This document shows positions 9,136-19,600 of a stretch of 64,000 nt of DNA, piece by piece; position 1 is the first letter of the stretch, and every line of letters begins with the position of its first letter. Source of the DNA: Qingshengfaniella alkalisoli. Lineage in GTDB: Bacteria > Pseudomonadota > Alphaproteobacteria > Rhodobacterales > Rhodobacteraceae. The notes beneath the pieces are model-generated. The model saw only the letters and a program-made list of their open reading frames with translations. It did not search any database and was not told the origin of the DNA. A program made the translations under genes and the position numbers. The stretch lies in assembly GCF_007855645.1 (NCBI RefSeq), contig NZ_CP042263.1, positions 248,001 through 312,000 on the forward strand, read 5' to 3'.

Positions 9136-10535
9136 TGGTCTTCCTTGACTAGCAGAACTTCAATACGCCGGTTCTCGGCGCGGCCTTCGGCGGTATCGTT
9201 CGAAGCGATAGGTTGTTTGTCCGCGCGCCCTTCGGCAGTTAGACGCGAGGGATCATCCAGGCGCGGGGCGATCATCTTCATCACCGATTCCGCCCGCGCC
9301 AGCGACAGCCGGGTGTTATTCGGGAACTTGGCGGTGCGGATGGGCACGTTGTCCGAATGACCCGCAACGATTACCGGCCCCGGCTCACCATTCAACGCCG
9401 CGGCAACACGCTCCAGCGGCACTGTGAAGCGGTCTTGCAAGACGTCGGAGGCCGAGGCGAACATCCCCTGCCCGTTGATTCGTACGGTGATGGTGTTGGC
9501 ATCGCGGAACACTGTGACCAACCCCTCGGCAATCTCGTCCTGGAGGAAGCCTTTAATCGTTTCAAGCTGCACATCCTGCGCGGGTTCGGGCGGCGGGGGT
9601 GGCGGTGGCGCGCGGCGCAGAAGCTCCGGCGTGGCACCCGAATCCAGCACTGACAGACGCCCGATCAACTGATCCGTCGAGCCGCCCAGAGCGAATGACA
9701 GGCCCGTAAAAATCCCCCCCGATAGAACCGCCGCAGCCGCCAGGCCAATCCAGACCGGACGCCATGCCGACAATGGGCGGTGAGGCTTGTTGACGCCCTT
9801 CCAATGCGGTGAGACCTCGTGTTCGACCGGGCCGTGCTGTGCGCGAATGAGACGCGCAAGACCATTGCGGATCTGCAAGTGCTTTTCACCACCGCCTTGT
9901 TCGACACGAAGGCGGCCTTCGAACCCAAGCGACAGGCACATATACAAAAATTCAAGCAATTCCAGATTGTTGGACGGATCTTTCTCAAGACGCGCAAGCA
10001 AGTCGTAGAATCGATCCCCGCCCACCGTTTCACGGTGGAACGTGCCAACCATGCTTTGCTGTGACCAGATTGACTGCCCGCCCCACGGGGTGTTGAGAAC
10101 GACATCATCAAGCGTGGCACAAATGGCGTAGCGGGCCACCTTGATCTTCTGCGGATCAATGCCTGCCTTCAGCGCGCGGTTCTCAAATGCACGTATTTCG
10201 CCGACCACGCTTTGGCGCAGCTTGTCCGGGTCCATATGCTGTGCGCGGTTGCGGATACGGCTAGCCAACGCAAACAGCGGCGTCGCGCAAGCGATCAGCC
10301 CATTCATCCCCGTCATAGCTAAGTCCAGCGAAGCACCATCCGACCGGCCACGCGAGGGTGCAACCGCGCCGCTTGGAACACCATAGGCGGGCTGACCTGC
10401 GGGGTCTGGTGCAGGTTGCTGCGGGGCCGTCGCCGGTGCGGGCGATTGCGGTACGTTCAGCCGTCCACCCGGGTTGGGCTTGATGACAGTGCGTTCCGTA
10501 TCGTCCGGTTCCGCAAATGGGTCGTTGTCAGCCAT
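9132..10535 (-). CDS. tssL: T6SS protein TssL (DotU) with C-terminal OmpA domain
   Basis: A 467-aa evolved TssL. After a Pro-rich tail (1-65), a DotU cytoplasmic domain spans about 70-245 (conserved FEGRLRV near 205). A single transmembrane helix lies at about 261-283, a run of seven prolines at 310-316, and an OmpA/MotB-type peptidoglycan-binding domain at about 340-467 (AGHSDNVP, N-x-R-L-S-x-x-R-A, ENRRIEV). TssL anchors the T6SS membrane complex with TssM. The fused OmpA domain supplies attachment to the cell wall without a separate TagL protein. The gene lies 16 nt after tssK and overlaps tssM by 4 nt. Confidence 0.93.
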   Translation of the reverse strand: MADNDPFAEPDDTERTVIKPNPGGRLNVPQSPAPATAPQQPAPDPAGQPAYGVPSGAVAPSRGRSDGASLDLAMTGMNGLIACATPLFALASRIRNRAQHMDPDKLRQSVVGEIRAFENRALKAGIDPQKIKVARYAICATLDDVVLNTPWGGQSIWSQQSMVGTFHRETVGGDRFYDLLARLEKDPSNNLELLEFLYMCLSLGFEGRLRVEQGGGEKHLQIRNGLARLIRAQHGPVEHEVSPHWKGVNKPHRPLSAWRPVWIGLAAAAVLSGGIFTGLSFALGGSTDQLIGRLSVLDSGATPELLRRAPPPPPPPEPAQDVQLETIKGFLQDEIAEGLVTVFRDANTITVRINGQGMFASASDVLQDRFTVPLERVAAALNGEPGPVIVAGHSDNVPIRTAKFPNNTRLSLARAESVMKMIAPRLDDPSRLTAEGRADKQPIASNDTAEGRAENRRIEVLLVKEDQ

Positions 10536-10551
10536 GATGTCCTCCGCGCCG

Positions 10552-11892
10552 CTATCCGTTGCGGATCGCCCAGAGCTTCATCGAAAGCCCCGGATAAGTT
10601 CCCGACACATGGACGGCGATGCCTCCCGATGTCGTCATTTTCGCCCAATAGGGGCTGGCCCCGTCAAGCTCGAAATACACCAATCCCGCATGATAGGGGA
10701 TTTGCCGCGGCGCAACGGGCAAGGGGCGGATCGTGATGCCGGGCAGCGCCGAATTGACCAGTTGACGGATTTCCTCGACCGGACCGATCTTGGCATGGCC
10801 CGCAAAGTTGCGGCGCACATCCTCGGACGGTACATCGGCGCTGACCGCCAGAACGAAACTCGCCGACCCGACCAGCTTGCGGTCCGCCACGACGCCCACG
10901 CTGATGCCGTAATTGCGTTCCTGCAGCGGGATGGAAATCGCGGTCTGTTCCAGCACGGCACTGAGATACTGCCGCAATGTCCGGATCACGGGCGCGAAGC
11001 TCGCAGTCAGGTTGTCGTGTTCATAGGCAGGGAATTCCGGCGCGACCTTTTCGGTGGTCATGAAGGTGGACAACTCCCCCGCAAGCGAAGCGCAAACGCG
11101 ATAGGCCTGTTCGGGATGCACATTCTCGATTTCCAGCATGTGCCGGATCAGGGGCAAGGCGCGATTGACCGTCATCAGAAGTAGGAAATCGGAGATGTCC
11201 GCAGCGCCGCTTCCCGGCCCCGCATCAGACATCCGCCCCGCCAGCGCCGTGACGCGATGCGCCAGCAGCCCTTCCAGTTCTCGCACGAAGCCAGCCAGAA
11301 CCGGGGCCGCGCGAATATCGGTGACGCTGGGGATGAAACCGCGATCCAGCACGATTTCCTTGTCTGACCGCACTTCGATGATCCGGGCGATGGGGATAAC
11401 CAGATGATCGGCCAGATCATCCACGGACAGCGCGAATTGCAGCCGCAGCTTGCCTACGCCCAACGTGACAGCCTTGCGATCCTTGCCCATCGTGTCGGAG
11501 ATTTCCAACTCGCTTGCGTTCAGGCGGCTGGACGAACGTTCCGCCCCGGACCTATCCACCTCCGCCGCGCCCTGACGTCGCTGCGGGATGGTCAGATAGA
11601 CGACACAATCCTTGACCGTGTTCGGCACGACCAGCGCAGCTGGATGATCCTCGGTCTGCGGCACACGAAACACCTCGCCATCCGGCGTCAGCCCCGCGCA
11701 GCTTTTCACCGCAAACTGTCCGGTCTTCAGCAGCGCATCGTCGATTTCCAGCGCGCTGACGCCCCATGCATAGGGTGTCAGGTGCCGTGCCAATCCATTG
11801 ACCAAAGCCTCGGTGTGCCGGTCCGCCTGCTGGAAGTGCTGGGGCTGCAGAAACATCCCCTCGGTCCAGAGCACCTTACTTTGCCACGACAT
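10552..11892 (-). CDS. tssK: T6SS baseplate protein TssK
   Basis: A 446-aa TssK. The N terminus carries the strongly conserved signature W-T-E-G-M-F-L-Q-P-Q-H-F-Q-Q. The length matches the family (about 440-450). TssK trimers link the baseplate (TssE, F and G) to the TssL/TssM membrane complex. The gene lies 30 nt downstream of the FHA gene and 16 nt upstream of tssL, in the standard K-L-M order. No unusual feature is seen. Confidence 0.95.
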   Translation of the reverse strand: MSWQSKVLWTEGMFLQPQHFQQADRHTEALVNGLARHLTPYAWGVSALEIDDALLKTGQFAVKSCAGLTPDGEVFRVPQTEDHPAALVVPNTVKDCVVYLTIPQRRQGAAEVDRSGAERSSSRLNASELEISDTMGKDRKAVTLGVGKLRLQFALSVDDLADHLVIPIARIIEVRSDKEIVLDRGFIPSVTDIRAAPVLAGFVRELEGLLAHRVTALAGRMSDAGPGSGAADISDFLLLMTVNRALPLIRHMLEIENVHPEQAYRVCASLAGELSTFMTTEKVAPEFPAYEHDNLTASFAPVIRTLRQYLSAVLEQTAISIPLQERNYGISVGVVADRKLVGSASFVLAVSADVPSEDVRRNFAGHAKIGPVEEIRQLVNSALPGITIRPLPVAPRQIPYHAGLVYFELDGASPYWAKMTTSGGIAVHVSGTYPGLSMKLWAIRNG

Positions 11893-11922
11893 GCCTACCC
11901 CTTCGTCTTTTCACGGACCACG

Positions 11923-13368
11923 TCATTTCAGTTTCTCCAACTGTTCCTTGTAGGCGCGCGCGAATTCACGGCTGAACAGCTCGTGAAACTCGTTCTCCGC
12001 CTGATCGGAGATTTGTCCGTAGAGTTTTTCGTATTGTTCCCAGTACCGGGCCTTCTTGCCCTTCAGCAGCCCGCCCAGACCGCCATTACCAGTGATCGTG
12101 TCTTCCAACACCTTCGGATCCAGCTTCTTCAGAACGCCTTTCAGCGCGGCCTCCATGCCCGTGACCATCGCGATTTCATGTGCCTTGATGTCGTCCAGCG
12201 CCTGCTGCGCGGCTTCTTCGGCGCTCAGATACCCTTTGCTGCGTGGGCGCACCATCGCCTCAATCGCCTGTTCGGGACTGATCGAGAATTTCAGCGGGTT
12301 GTTACCACCCGACCGGATCATGGTCTGTTCAATGCGAAATTCGCTCTTGATCGAGGTGCGCGTCATCAGGATCTCGCGCAGCCCGACGACCATCGCCCGA
12401 AACGCCTTTCCGACACGCGCCATCGTATCATCAAGCTGATCATCCGGCACATCGAGTTGATCGTCGTCCAGCGCATCCAGAAACGCCCGTGCAGATCCGG
12501 TCGTGCGAGGTGCCGTTGCTATGGGCGGCGGCGCTTCCGGTTCGGGCCGCGCGGCAGGCTCGGGTGGGGGCGGGGCAGGTCCGGGCGGAGGTGGAGCTTT
12601 CGGTGGCTCAACAAAGGGATCGTCCGCATCCGGCTCGACCGCCTCATCACTTGCCTTCGGTGGCAAGGGGATGGTTTCCGGCGGCGGTGGCGACGACATC
12701 ATGTCCGCATCCCAGTCTTCGGGAATGAAATTCCCCGACTGCCTGGGCGGCTGAAAACTGTCGCTTTGCGAGGGGTTGTGCTGGGCGAAGGTATCGCCGC
12801 GATGTTCTTCCTCTGGCGGTGCCAGCGGATCGTCGTCCTCATCGCCAAGCGGCGGTAAAAGACTGTCCATCGGATCGTCAGTCTTGATCTGCCTGGGCCC
12901 TGTCGGCCCATCCGATCCCAGAAGATCATCCAGGAAATCACCTTCACGGTCTGGCATATCGAGCAGGCTGCGCCCGTCATCGGCGCGCTCCGCAGATCCG
13001 TGGGAGACTGGCGCGTCATCCGCAGGGGGCGGGGGATAATCGGCGGGCGCAGCGGAGACTATACGCACCGCCAATTCATACGCCCCCACAGACAGCACAT
13101 CACCGTCATTGAGCGGCGTCGGCGTCTGCCCCAATGGGATTTTCCCATAGTTCAGAAAGGTGCCATTCGTGGACAGGTCAATCACGACAATGTTGCCGTT
13201 GTGATCCTCGACCACGCAATGGTTCTTGGAAATCATCCGGTCCGGATCAGGCAGGACAAGATCATTGTCATCGCCCCGGCCGATAGTCAGACTGGTGCCA
13301 CGCATCGAAACAGGCTCGCCTGCGCCGGGCACTGATCCTGTGGACTGAAAGCGTAGTTCTACGGTCAT
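11923..13368 (-). CDS. tagH: T6SS FHA-domain protein TagH/Fha
   Basis: A 481-aa protein with an N-terminal FHA domain (about 1-105) showing GR (30-31), S47, H50 and NGT (68-70). A long acidic and Pro-rich disordered middle follows (about 115-300). The C-terminal T6SS-specific FHA domain (about 310-480) includes RIEQTMIRSGGNNPLKFS. FHA domains bind phosphothreonine; in H1-type systems PpkA phosphorylates this protein to trigger assembly and PppA removes the phosphate. Both enzymes are encoded at the end of this locus, so the full switch is present. The gene lies 7 nt after the PAAR gene. Confidence 0.9.
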   Translation of the reverse strand: MTVELRFQSTGSVPGAGEPVSMRGTSLTIGRGDDNDLVLPDPDRMISKNHCVVEDHNGNIVVIDLSTNGTFLNYGKIPLGQTPTPLNDGDVLSVGAYELAVRIVSAAPADYPPPPADDAPVSHGSAERADDGRSLLDMPDREGDFLDDLLGSDGPTGPRQIKTDDPMDSLLPPLGDEDDDPLAPPEEEHRGDTFAQHNPSQSDSFQPPRQSGNFIPEDWDADMMSSPPPPETIPLPPKASDEAVEPDADDPFVEPPKAPPPPGPAPPPPEPAARPEPEAPPPIATAPRTTGSARAFLDALDDDQLDVPDDQLDDTMARVGKAFRAMVVGLREILMTRTSIKSEFRIEQTMIRSGGNNPLKFSISPEQAIEAMVRPRSKGYLSAEEAAQQALDDIKAHEIAMVTGMEAALKGVLKKLDPKVLEDTITGNGGLGGLLKGKKARYWEQYEKLYGQISDQAENEFHELFSREFARAYKEQLEKLK

Positions 13369-13375
13369 GCGTCGT

Positions 13376-13681
13376 TCAACCGCCGGTCAGGACGGTGAAT
13401 TCTCCTTTAACGATTGGCCCGCCACTGGCGCACATGTCGCCCATGCGAAGGGCGGGAAACTTGTTGATCAGCACGGTCATGGACCCCTTCAGAAACGGAT
13501 GCGGCGGAGGCACTGCGGGTGGCGGCAGAAGACCAGCCATATCCACAATCGCGCGGGCGGCAGGCAGCTTTCCGACCAGAACCGTGACCGCGCAAGGCGG
13601 CAGGATCGGCGCAGGCGTGCCCGGCACCGGAACAGTACAAGTGTGCATATCCGTCAGCCGAGCCTGAGGAAATCCGGGCAT
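13376..13681 (-). CDS. PAAR-domain spike-tip protein
   Basis: A 101-aa stand-alone PAAR protein. It shows the repeated short strands and turns of the fold: an opening P-x-A-R-L-T-D-M-H-T-C, a Pro-rich centre, and the closing PALRMGDMCASGGPIVKGE. His and Cys residues (HTC, DMC) could supply the zinc site of the cone tip. PAAR proteins cap the VgrG trimer and can carry effectors, but here there is no extension, so this is a bare tip. The ATG overlaps the stop of the upstream 199-aa gene as TAATG. The neighbouring vgrG and 199-aa genes make a VgrG-adaptor-PAAR module plausible. Confidence 0.85.
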   Translation of the reverse strand: MPGFPQARLTDMHTCTVPVPGTPAPILPPCAVTVLVGKLPAARAIVDMAGLLPPPAVPPPHPFLKGSMTVLINKFPALRMGDMCASGGPIVKGEFTVLTGG

Positions 13682-14280
13682 TATGCGTCCTCCTTTTCAG
13701 CGATCTGACCATTCCCGCCACGGGCAATATCAAGCGCACGGTTCACGATACGCGCGACATGTTCATTCATCTGTTCGGCATGCGCGGCGACAGAAATCAT
13801 GTTCATGCATACCACGGCCCCCGACACAGCGCTTGGGGGTGCGGGTATCTCTGCCATGTCGCCATCACCCATATTGCCCTCGGCGTAGAAGGCGGCCATT
13901 GCGCAATAGACGGTGTCGTCATCGATCTCGGCGTGCTCCATCGCCATCCGCGCGCGTGCGCGGTTTTCAGGCGTCGGCTTGAATACCCAGCGTTCGGCTG
14001 CGACCAGTGGGGTCGGAAGCTTCGCATCCGGCACATCGCCCAGCACATCCCGCGCTGCAAGGCACGCCCACCACACCGCTTCGCGTTTGGGCAGGGCCAC
14101 CGCCAGCATATGCAACATGTCGAAATGCGCCTGTTGCTCTGCCAGAAACTGCAAGGTCTGCGGCACCTGCGCGTTGGCAGGCAGTGTCAGCGGCGTTTCC
14201 AACTTCACATTGCACGCGGCAAGCATACGGGCGGCAGGTTCGCCGGAAATCTTTTTCAAATTGTCAAAACTGAAATCCAT
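13681..14280 (-). CDS. Uncharacterised T6SS protein between vgrG and PAAR (possibly DUF6931)
   Basis: A 199-aa soluble protein with no signal peptide or membrane helix, predicted mostly helical and Ala-rich. A W-W-A-C-L-A-A-R segment is near the middle, and there is an acidic tail. It resembles small T6SS-associated proteins grouped under DUF6931, an assignment made from memory of the family and not secure. It lies 9 nt after vgrG and its stop overlaps the PAAR start by 1 nt. Being coupled between spike and tip genes, it could be an adaptor or chaperone that loads PAAR or an effector on VgrG. That role is inferred only from position. Confidence 0.6.
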   Translation of the reverse strand: MDFSFDNLKKISGEPAARMLAACNVKLETPLTLPANAQVPQTLQFLAEQQAHFDMLHMLAVALPKREAVWWACLAARDVLGDVPDAKLPTPLVAAERWVFKPTPENRARARMAMEHAEIDDDTVYCAMAAFYAEGNMGDGDMAEIPAPPSAVSGAVVCMNMISVAAHAEQMNEHVARIVNRALDIARGGNGQIAEKEDA

Positions 14281-14289
14281 GACGCGCCC

Positions 14290-16377
14290 CTAGTTAATCA
14301 ACGTCACGCCGCCCTTCACGACGACGGTGGCGCTACCTTTCAACTCGGCCATGGTTTGCGCCTGAATGCGCACCATGGGCCCCTTGATGGTAATCCCCGC
14401 CGGCGTGAGTTCGATCTTCGACGCTCCGACTTTAAGCGTGATCTTGGTGCCCGCTTCCAGCGTGATGCTGGTGCCGGCTTTCAGTTTCGCATTTGTGCCA
14501 ATTGTCTCCGTTAGGTTGCTGCCGACCTTCAGCTCCATATTGCTGCCGACCTCGATGTCGGAGTTGGAGCCGATAGCTACATCGGAGTTCTTTCCGATGC
14601 TTTGCGTTCTGTTCCCGCCGATGGTTTCACTTTGATCCTTGGCGATTTCACGTATTTCCTGACCATCTTCTACCTTGAAGGTCATATCACCGGTCTTCAG
14701 GGTTTCGGTCTTGTGGCGATGGATCGTCTGTTCCAGGTCGCCCTTGTCCTTCTTTTCCAGCCCGACGGTGATCTTGGCATTGTTCTTGATGATCTGCTCG
14801 TAGTCCTTTTCGGACTGGAACCGGACAAGTTCGGCATCCTTCTTGTCCTCGAACATCAGCTCGTTGAAGCCGCCACCGCCTTTGCTGCTGTTGGTCTTGA
14901 TCCCGCTTTGGGTCATGTTGCCGGGCAGGCCGTAGGGCGGCATGGTCTGCGCGTTATACAGCATACCCGTGCAGATGGGACGGTCCGGGTCACCTTCCTC
15001 GAAGTTGATGACCACCTCTTGCCCGATACGCGGAACCGCAACCATGCCCCAGCCCTTGCCAGACCACGGCATGACCGTGCGGACCCAGCATGACGATTTG
15101 TCATCCCGCTTGCCCTTGCGATCCCAATGGAACTGCACCTTGATGCGGCCATACTCGTCGGTGTGGATTTCCTCGCCTGACGGCCCAACAACCGTTGCGG
15201 TCTGAAGTCCTGCGATCTCCGGCCATGGCGTTTTCAGCGGCGCGCGATACTGGACACTTTTCGGCACCACCCCGAACACACAGCGATAGGCATCCTTGTT
15301 GTCCCCGAAATCCAACCGATAGCCAAGGATCTTGTCGTCCACATGATCTTCGAGTTGGTCGTAATCCGCATCCATCTGGATCTGGTGGACCACATCCGTC
15401 ACCAGAAAATCCGTCTCGTCACTAACGCGCGGATGTTCTTTCAGACGGAAGGTCGCACCGGATGCAATGGTGCGGGCATTGCCGACACCCATCCAACGCT
15501 GATGCGCGGCAGCCTGCGCTTCCATCTTGATACGCGCAAAGGTCTCGCCCAGCCCCGTGTTCCTGAAATGGCCCGGATAATCGTATTGTTCGTAGCTTTT
15601 GTGCCCATGTGAGCCCTTCGGCAACGCCCGCTGCGACATAAGATCGGTTTTCGGTGCCTCGAAGTTGTAATCGGTCAGCGATACCTTGCCCGGAGTTACC
15701 CTCTCACTGGCTGACCATTCAAAAATATGATCGGCCGCGCGGCGATAGTCACGTTCGCGGAAGTGGAACAGGATGTTCTGATCCCCCTCGACAGGACGAT
15801 GGGCACCCGGCGAGTCCGCCAGCACCATCTTCAGCTTGTTCTGTTCCGTCGTGAAGTAGTAATAAATCCCTTCTTCTTCCATCAAGCGCGAGATGAAATC
15901 GAAGTCACTTTCGCGATATTGCACGCAATATTCCCGGACATCGTAATGGCCCGTCAGCTTGTTGCTGACATCCGCAGAAAACCCGTGGTCGGACAGAACA
16001 TCCGCAACGATCTGCGGGACGGTGCGCTGTTGAAAAATCCGGTTGTCGCGCGTACGCGTGAGCATCCACAACCAAGGCCGAACCTCTGCCGTGAAATGGC
16101 CGTATCCCTGATAGATGCCAAGAAATTCCACCGATATGCAGGTGCCTGCGAAGACGCGTTTCTGGTCTTTTGGCAGATCCAGAACCACGCGAATGTCACT
16201 GCCCAGAACATCACCCAGATCAAGATCGCGGTCGTTGCTCAGAAATTCGACAGTCGCGCGTCCGAGTTGGCTGAGACCCTCATGGATTTCGGCACATTTC
16301 AGGACCAGATCGGAGGCCTTGTAACTGCCCTCGATCCGGACCGATCGGTTTTTGAAGACTACCTTCTTAGCGGCCAT
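14290..16377 (-). CDS. vgrG: T6SS spike protein VgrG/TssI
   Basis: A 695-aa VgrG. The gp27/gp5-like body includes Y-C-V-Q-Y-R-E-S-D-F-D-F-I-S-R-L-M-E-E-E-G. The OB-fold region has D-E-Y-G-R-I-K-V-Q-F-H-W-D, followed by the conserved G-W-G-M-V-A-V-P-R-I-G-Q-E-V. The C terminus is a beta-helix needle of repeats such as IGSNSDIEVGSN. It ends without an added effector domain, so it is a structural spike. I prefer the ATG at 16377 because GGGAAG lies just upstream; a GTG at 16395 would add six residues. The spike works with the PAAR protein encoded 600 nt downstream. Confidence 0.93.
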   Translation of the reverse strand: MAAKKVVFKNRSVRIEGSYKASDLVLKCAEIHEGLSQLGRATVEFLSNDRDLDLGDVLGSDIRVVLDLPKDQKRVFAGTCISVEFLGIYQGYGHFTAEVRPWLWMLTRTRDNRIFQQRTVPQIVADVLSDHGFSADVSNKLTGHYDVREYCVQYRESDFDFISRLMEEEGIYYYFTTEQNKLKMVLADSPGAHRPVEGDQNILFHFRERDYRRAADHIFEWSASERVTPGKVSLTDYNFEAPKTDLMSQRALPKGSHGHKSYEQYDYPGHFRNTGLGETFARIKMEAQAAAHQRWMGVGNARTIASGATFRLKEHPRVSDETDFLVTDVVHQIQMDADYDQLEDHVDDKILGYRLDFGDNKDAYRCVFGVVPKSVQYRAPLKTPWPEIAGLQTATVVGPSGEEIHTDEYGRIKVQFHWDRKGKRDDKSSCWVRTVMPWSGKGWGMVAVPRIGQEVVINFEEGDPDRPICTGMLYNAQTMPPYGLPGNMTQSGIKTNSSKGGGGFNELMFEDKKDAELVRFQSEKDYEQIIKNNAKITVGLEKKDKGDLEQTIHRHKTETLKTGDMTFKVEDGQEIREIAKDQSETIGGNRTQSIGKNSDVAIGSNSDIEVGSNMELKVGSNLTETIGTNAKLKAGTSITLEAGTKITLKVGASKIELTPAGITIKGPMVRIQAQTMAELKGSATVVVKGGVTLIN

Positions 16378-16401
16378 TGACTTCTTCCCAACCACTCACC
16401 A

Positions 16402-16689
16402 CTACGCGTCATCACCGTTGATCGCGTTTATTTTTTCTTCGCGACGCAGTCTGCTGACGACATCCGGATTGATCTGCCACAATCCCGCGACATTCACTTC
16501 GTCACCCAATGACTGCCGCATACTGGCCATGCTGGCGAATTTGATGCAATTCACGGGCAATGGGTAATCCCCGTCACCCGACAGCACGGCGTCGATGTGT
16601 TCCTCGCCTTCACACAGATAGAACGCCCCTTCGATGTCCAGCAAAGTGACACGCGACGGACCAGCTTCTTCCACGGTATCACTCATCAC
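16402..16689 (-). CDS. Unknown 95-aa protein between sheath-fusion and vgrG genes
   Basis: I do not recognise this small acidic protein. It has no signal peptide or membrane helix. It has a strand-rich first half (VTLLDIEGAFYLCEG) and a central segment CIKFASMASMRQSLGDE; it ends with a charged tail. Its ATG overlaps the stop of the giant TssB/TssC-like gene by 4 nt (16686-16689), which implies coupled translation. It ends 24 nt before the vgrG start. Coding is supported by the tight overlaps at its start and by codon use like its neighbours. A role as partner of the fusion protein or as a VgrG-related factor is speculation from position. Confidence 0.6.
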   Translation of the reverse strand: MMSDTVEEAGPSRVTLLDIEGAFYLCEGEEHIDAVLSGDGDYPLPVNCIKFASMASMRQSLGDEVNVAGLWQINPDVVSRLRREEKINAINGDDA

Positions 16690-19600
16690 AAATCCTCCAG
16701 CAGCGCCTGCAATTCGGCGTCCATATCCGTTTCATCATCGCCACCGTCATCCGCATCATCGCCGAAGCTGGCGAGCAGGTCATCCAAATCCGTGTCCACC
16801 GCGCCTTCATCGGACGCTGGATTCCCCAGAAGATCATCGAGGTCCATGTCCTCCGAACTCTCCTCCGACGGGGCGGGCGCAGCGGCGGGTTCCGGTTGGC
16901 GTGGTGGTGTGGGCGGCGGGGGTGGATGGCCTGTCCAGGGTCCGAGCAATTCCTCGCCCGACAGCGCACGATACGACCCCAACCGGATCTCGTCACGGCC
17001 TTTGATCGACAGCAAGGGCATTATACCGCGTTTAATCGCGATTTCCGACTTGGAAAGTGTGATATTTCGTTCGGTGCACGGCAACGCAACCTGATCGCCA
17101 TAGCCATCGGTGACGAAGTGGTACGGCATGTCGCCGATCTGAAGCACCTTTCCAAGCTGCAGAGACGGCCCATTTTGCGTATAGCTTTGGGCCATCAGCA
17201 CCGCCGCAATCAATGCGGGGTTGCCCCAAAGCAAGCCGCGGAGCCCTTCCTTGTTGGTGAATTCCTCGAAATTGAAAGCGCTGATCGGATCGGATTTCGC
17301 ACCATAGGGTCGGCGCAGCATGAAACGCGGGGAGCACAGACCCAGATGTCCGGCCTCCGGCATATCACGCAGTCGATCCCATGACCGCGCGACCAGTTGA
17401 TGACGATCCTCTTTCGGCGTTTCAAGAAACGCAGGAGAGATCGCACTGATGAAAGGTGCGTCGATATGGGCCGCGAGTCGCGCAACACGGGCCAGCACTT
17501 CGGCATGCGGTGGTGTTTCCTCGAACTGATACAGGCCGAACAACGCACTGTAACCTCCGCGCCCCAGCTCCTCGTCAAGCGGTTCATCCGTCAGCATCCG
17601 GAACAAGCCGGTTTCCGACAGATCATCAGCCTGCGCCAGATCAGCCGCGATTTCATCGGCAGATACGTCGTAGAGCACGATCTCCAGCTTGTCGTCGGTT
17701 TCAATCCGCCGCGCAAGCATATCCAGCCCACGCCACTGCGCCTCGATCGCCTGGAAGTCGGGGTGATGAAGGATCAGGCGCATCAGATGCGTGGCCGCGT
17801 CGTCCACCGCCGCCGCCACCCGATCATCTGGTACGTCGCTGATATGCGGCCCCACAATCCGCGCAAGCAGATCATCCAACCCTTCGTTTGCGGTTGGTCT
17901 CGGGGATGTATCCCCGATCAGCCGCTGAAAATCACTGAGCCGCAGATCCGCACGCATCGCCGAGCCGTGCGCTGCACCTTTCGGCAACCGGATCGGCGCC
18001 CCATGCGTCTGCCCCCATGCACGAAGCTGCTCCATGGCCTTTGCGGAAGTGCTTGCATTCGCCAACCGCGCCTTCAAACCCTGCAATTCCGCGAACGCAT
18101 CAACCTTTTCAAAAAGTTCGTCAGGATGCAGATCGTCAATTTCATCGAGCGGCACCGTTACCATTGGCCCGTCTGGCCCAAGCTGTAGCGTCAGCGTCGT
18201 CGCAAATCCCTCGATGACGTCGTCCAACTCGTCAATGTCGAACGAGATCGCGGGACGTGTTGCCAGCGCATCTCCAACTTCCAGCAACCCGCGCGACGCG
18301 CGCCCGGTGAAATCTCCCAGAATCGCGATCCGGAATCGCGACCGATTAAGCTTCTCCGCATCTGGCCGGGGCGCTCCGAGCTCCCCGAACGGATCGCCAG
18401 ACAGCGCGACCTCGACAATATCTTCATCCAGCGTGGTCGACTGCTCGCCATCGGTCAGCAGCGTATCGAGATTATCATCGACAGCTTCAGGCGCGACTGC
18501 AACTGCGGGCGCTTCTGCGTCCGTCCCCGCCAAATCAGTCAACAGGTCATCCAGAGGGTCGTTCCCCTCGGCAGACGCTTCGCCAGACGATCCGGCAATC
18601 GCTTTGCCATCCGGCTGTTCCGGCGACGTATCCGACAACAGGTCATCTATGCCGTCGTCCAAGGGCAGCGGAGGATCTTCACCCGCCGCACCCTCGGTTG
18701 GCACCACATCGTCATCGCCGCTGTCAAAACCCAGATCGGCCAGCAAATCATCGATGTCGCTTGATTCTTCCGCTTCGGCAGCAACCTCAGCCTCTTCCTG
18801 GGCCACCGACTCCAGATCGCCCAGAAGATTATCTAGGTCATCCGGGGCATCGGTCGCGTTTGTCGATACGGTCTCCTCGGAATTGATTGACGTTTCGGCG
18901 CTGACTTCGCGCAACAAGTCATCGAGGTCACTCTGCGTGTCTTCAGCCGGATCATTGCCGTGCCCCGAGCCGGTCTCATCGGTCGGATCACCCAGCAAAT
19001 CATCCAGATCGTCGGATGAAGTTTCCGCCGGCGCGTCCCTCGCCAAATCGTCGAGAACACCCGTGGCGTTCTCATTATCCGACGCGCCTGTGTCCTGTGC
19101 GGCCTCAGACGCGGAGAGGCCATCAAGCACGGCATCCGCCGCTGATGCCTCATCGGATGCGGGCTGCGACTCGGGTACTGCTAGAAGATCATCCAGCGCA
19201 CTCTGATGCTCATCCGTCCCGCTTTCCGCGGGCTCGCGGGCGGCCCCTAATTCAGCCAATACATCATCCGAACGGTCCGGCACAGGATCATCCGGGGTGG
19301 CACGCGACAGGTCTGCCAGAACGTCCTGGCTGTCGTCAGTGTGGGCGGCGTCTTCTGTGCGCTCGACACGACCCAGAATGTCATCCGGCTCATCCGCGGC
19401 TTCGTCCGTTGGCTCGCTACTTGCCGCAAGCGAAGCAAGGACATCATCAGACTGATCCCCGGGTTCGGACGCTTCAGCTTGTTGGCGCAACGTATCAAAA
19501 ACCGCCGTGCTCTGATCCTCTTCGGCTTCTGGCGGCGGCGTGGACCCGGCCAGACTGTCCAGGACTGTCCCGAGATCGTCGGGATTCCCCTTCTCAGCGG

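Noticed and set aside
18034-19206. Ser-rich 390-codon frame opposite the acidic repeats of the fusion
   Set aside because: The low-complexity Ser/Ala content mirrors the Asp/Leu repeats on the coding strand; not an independent gene.
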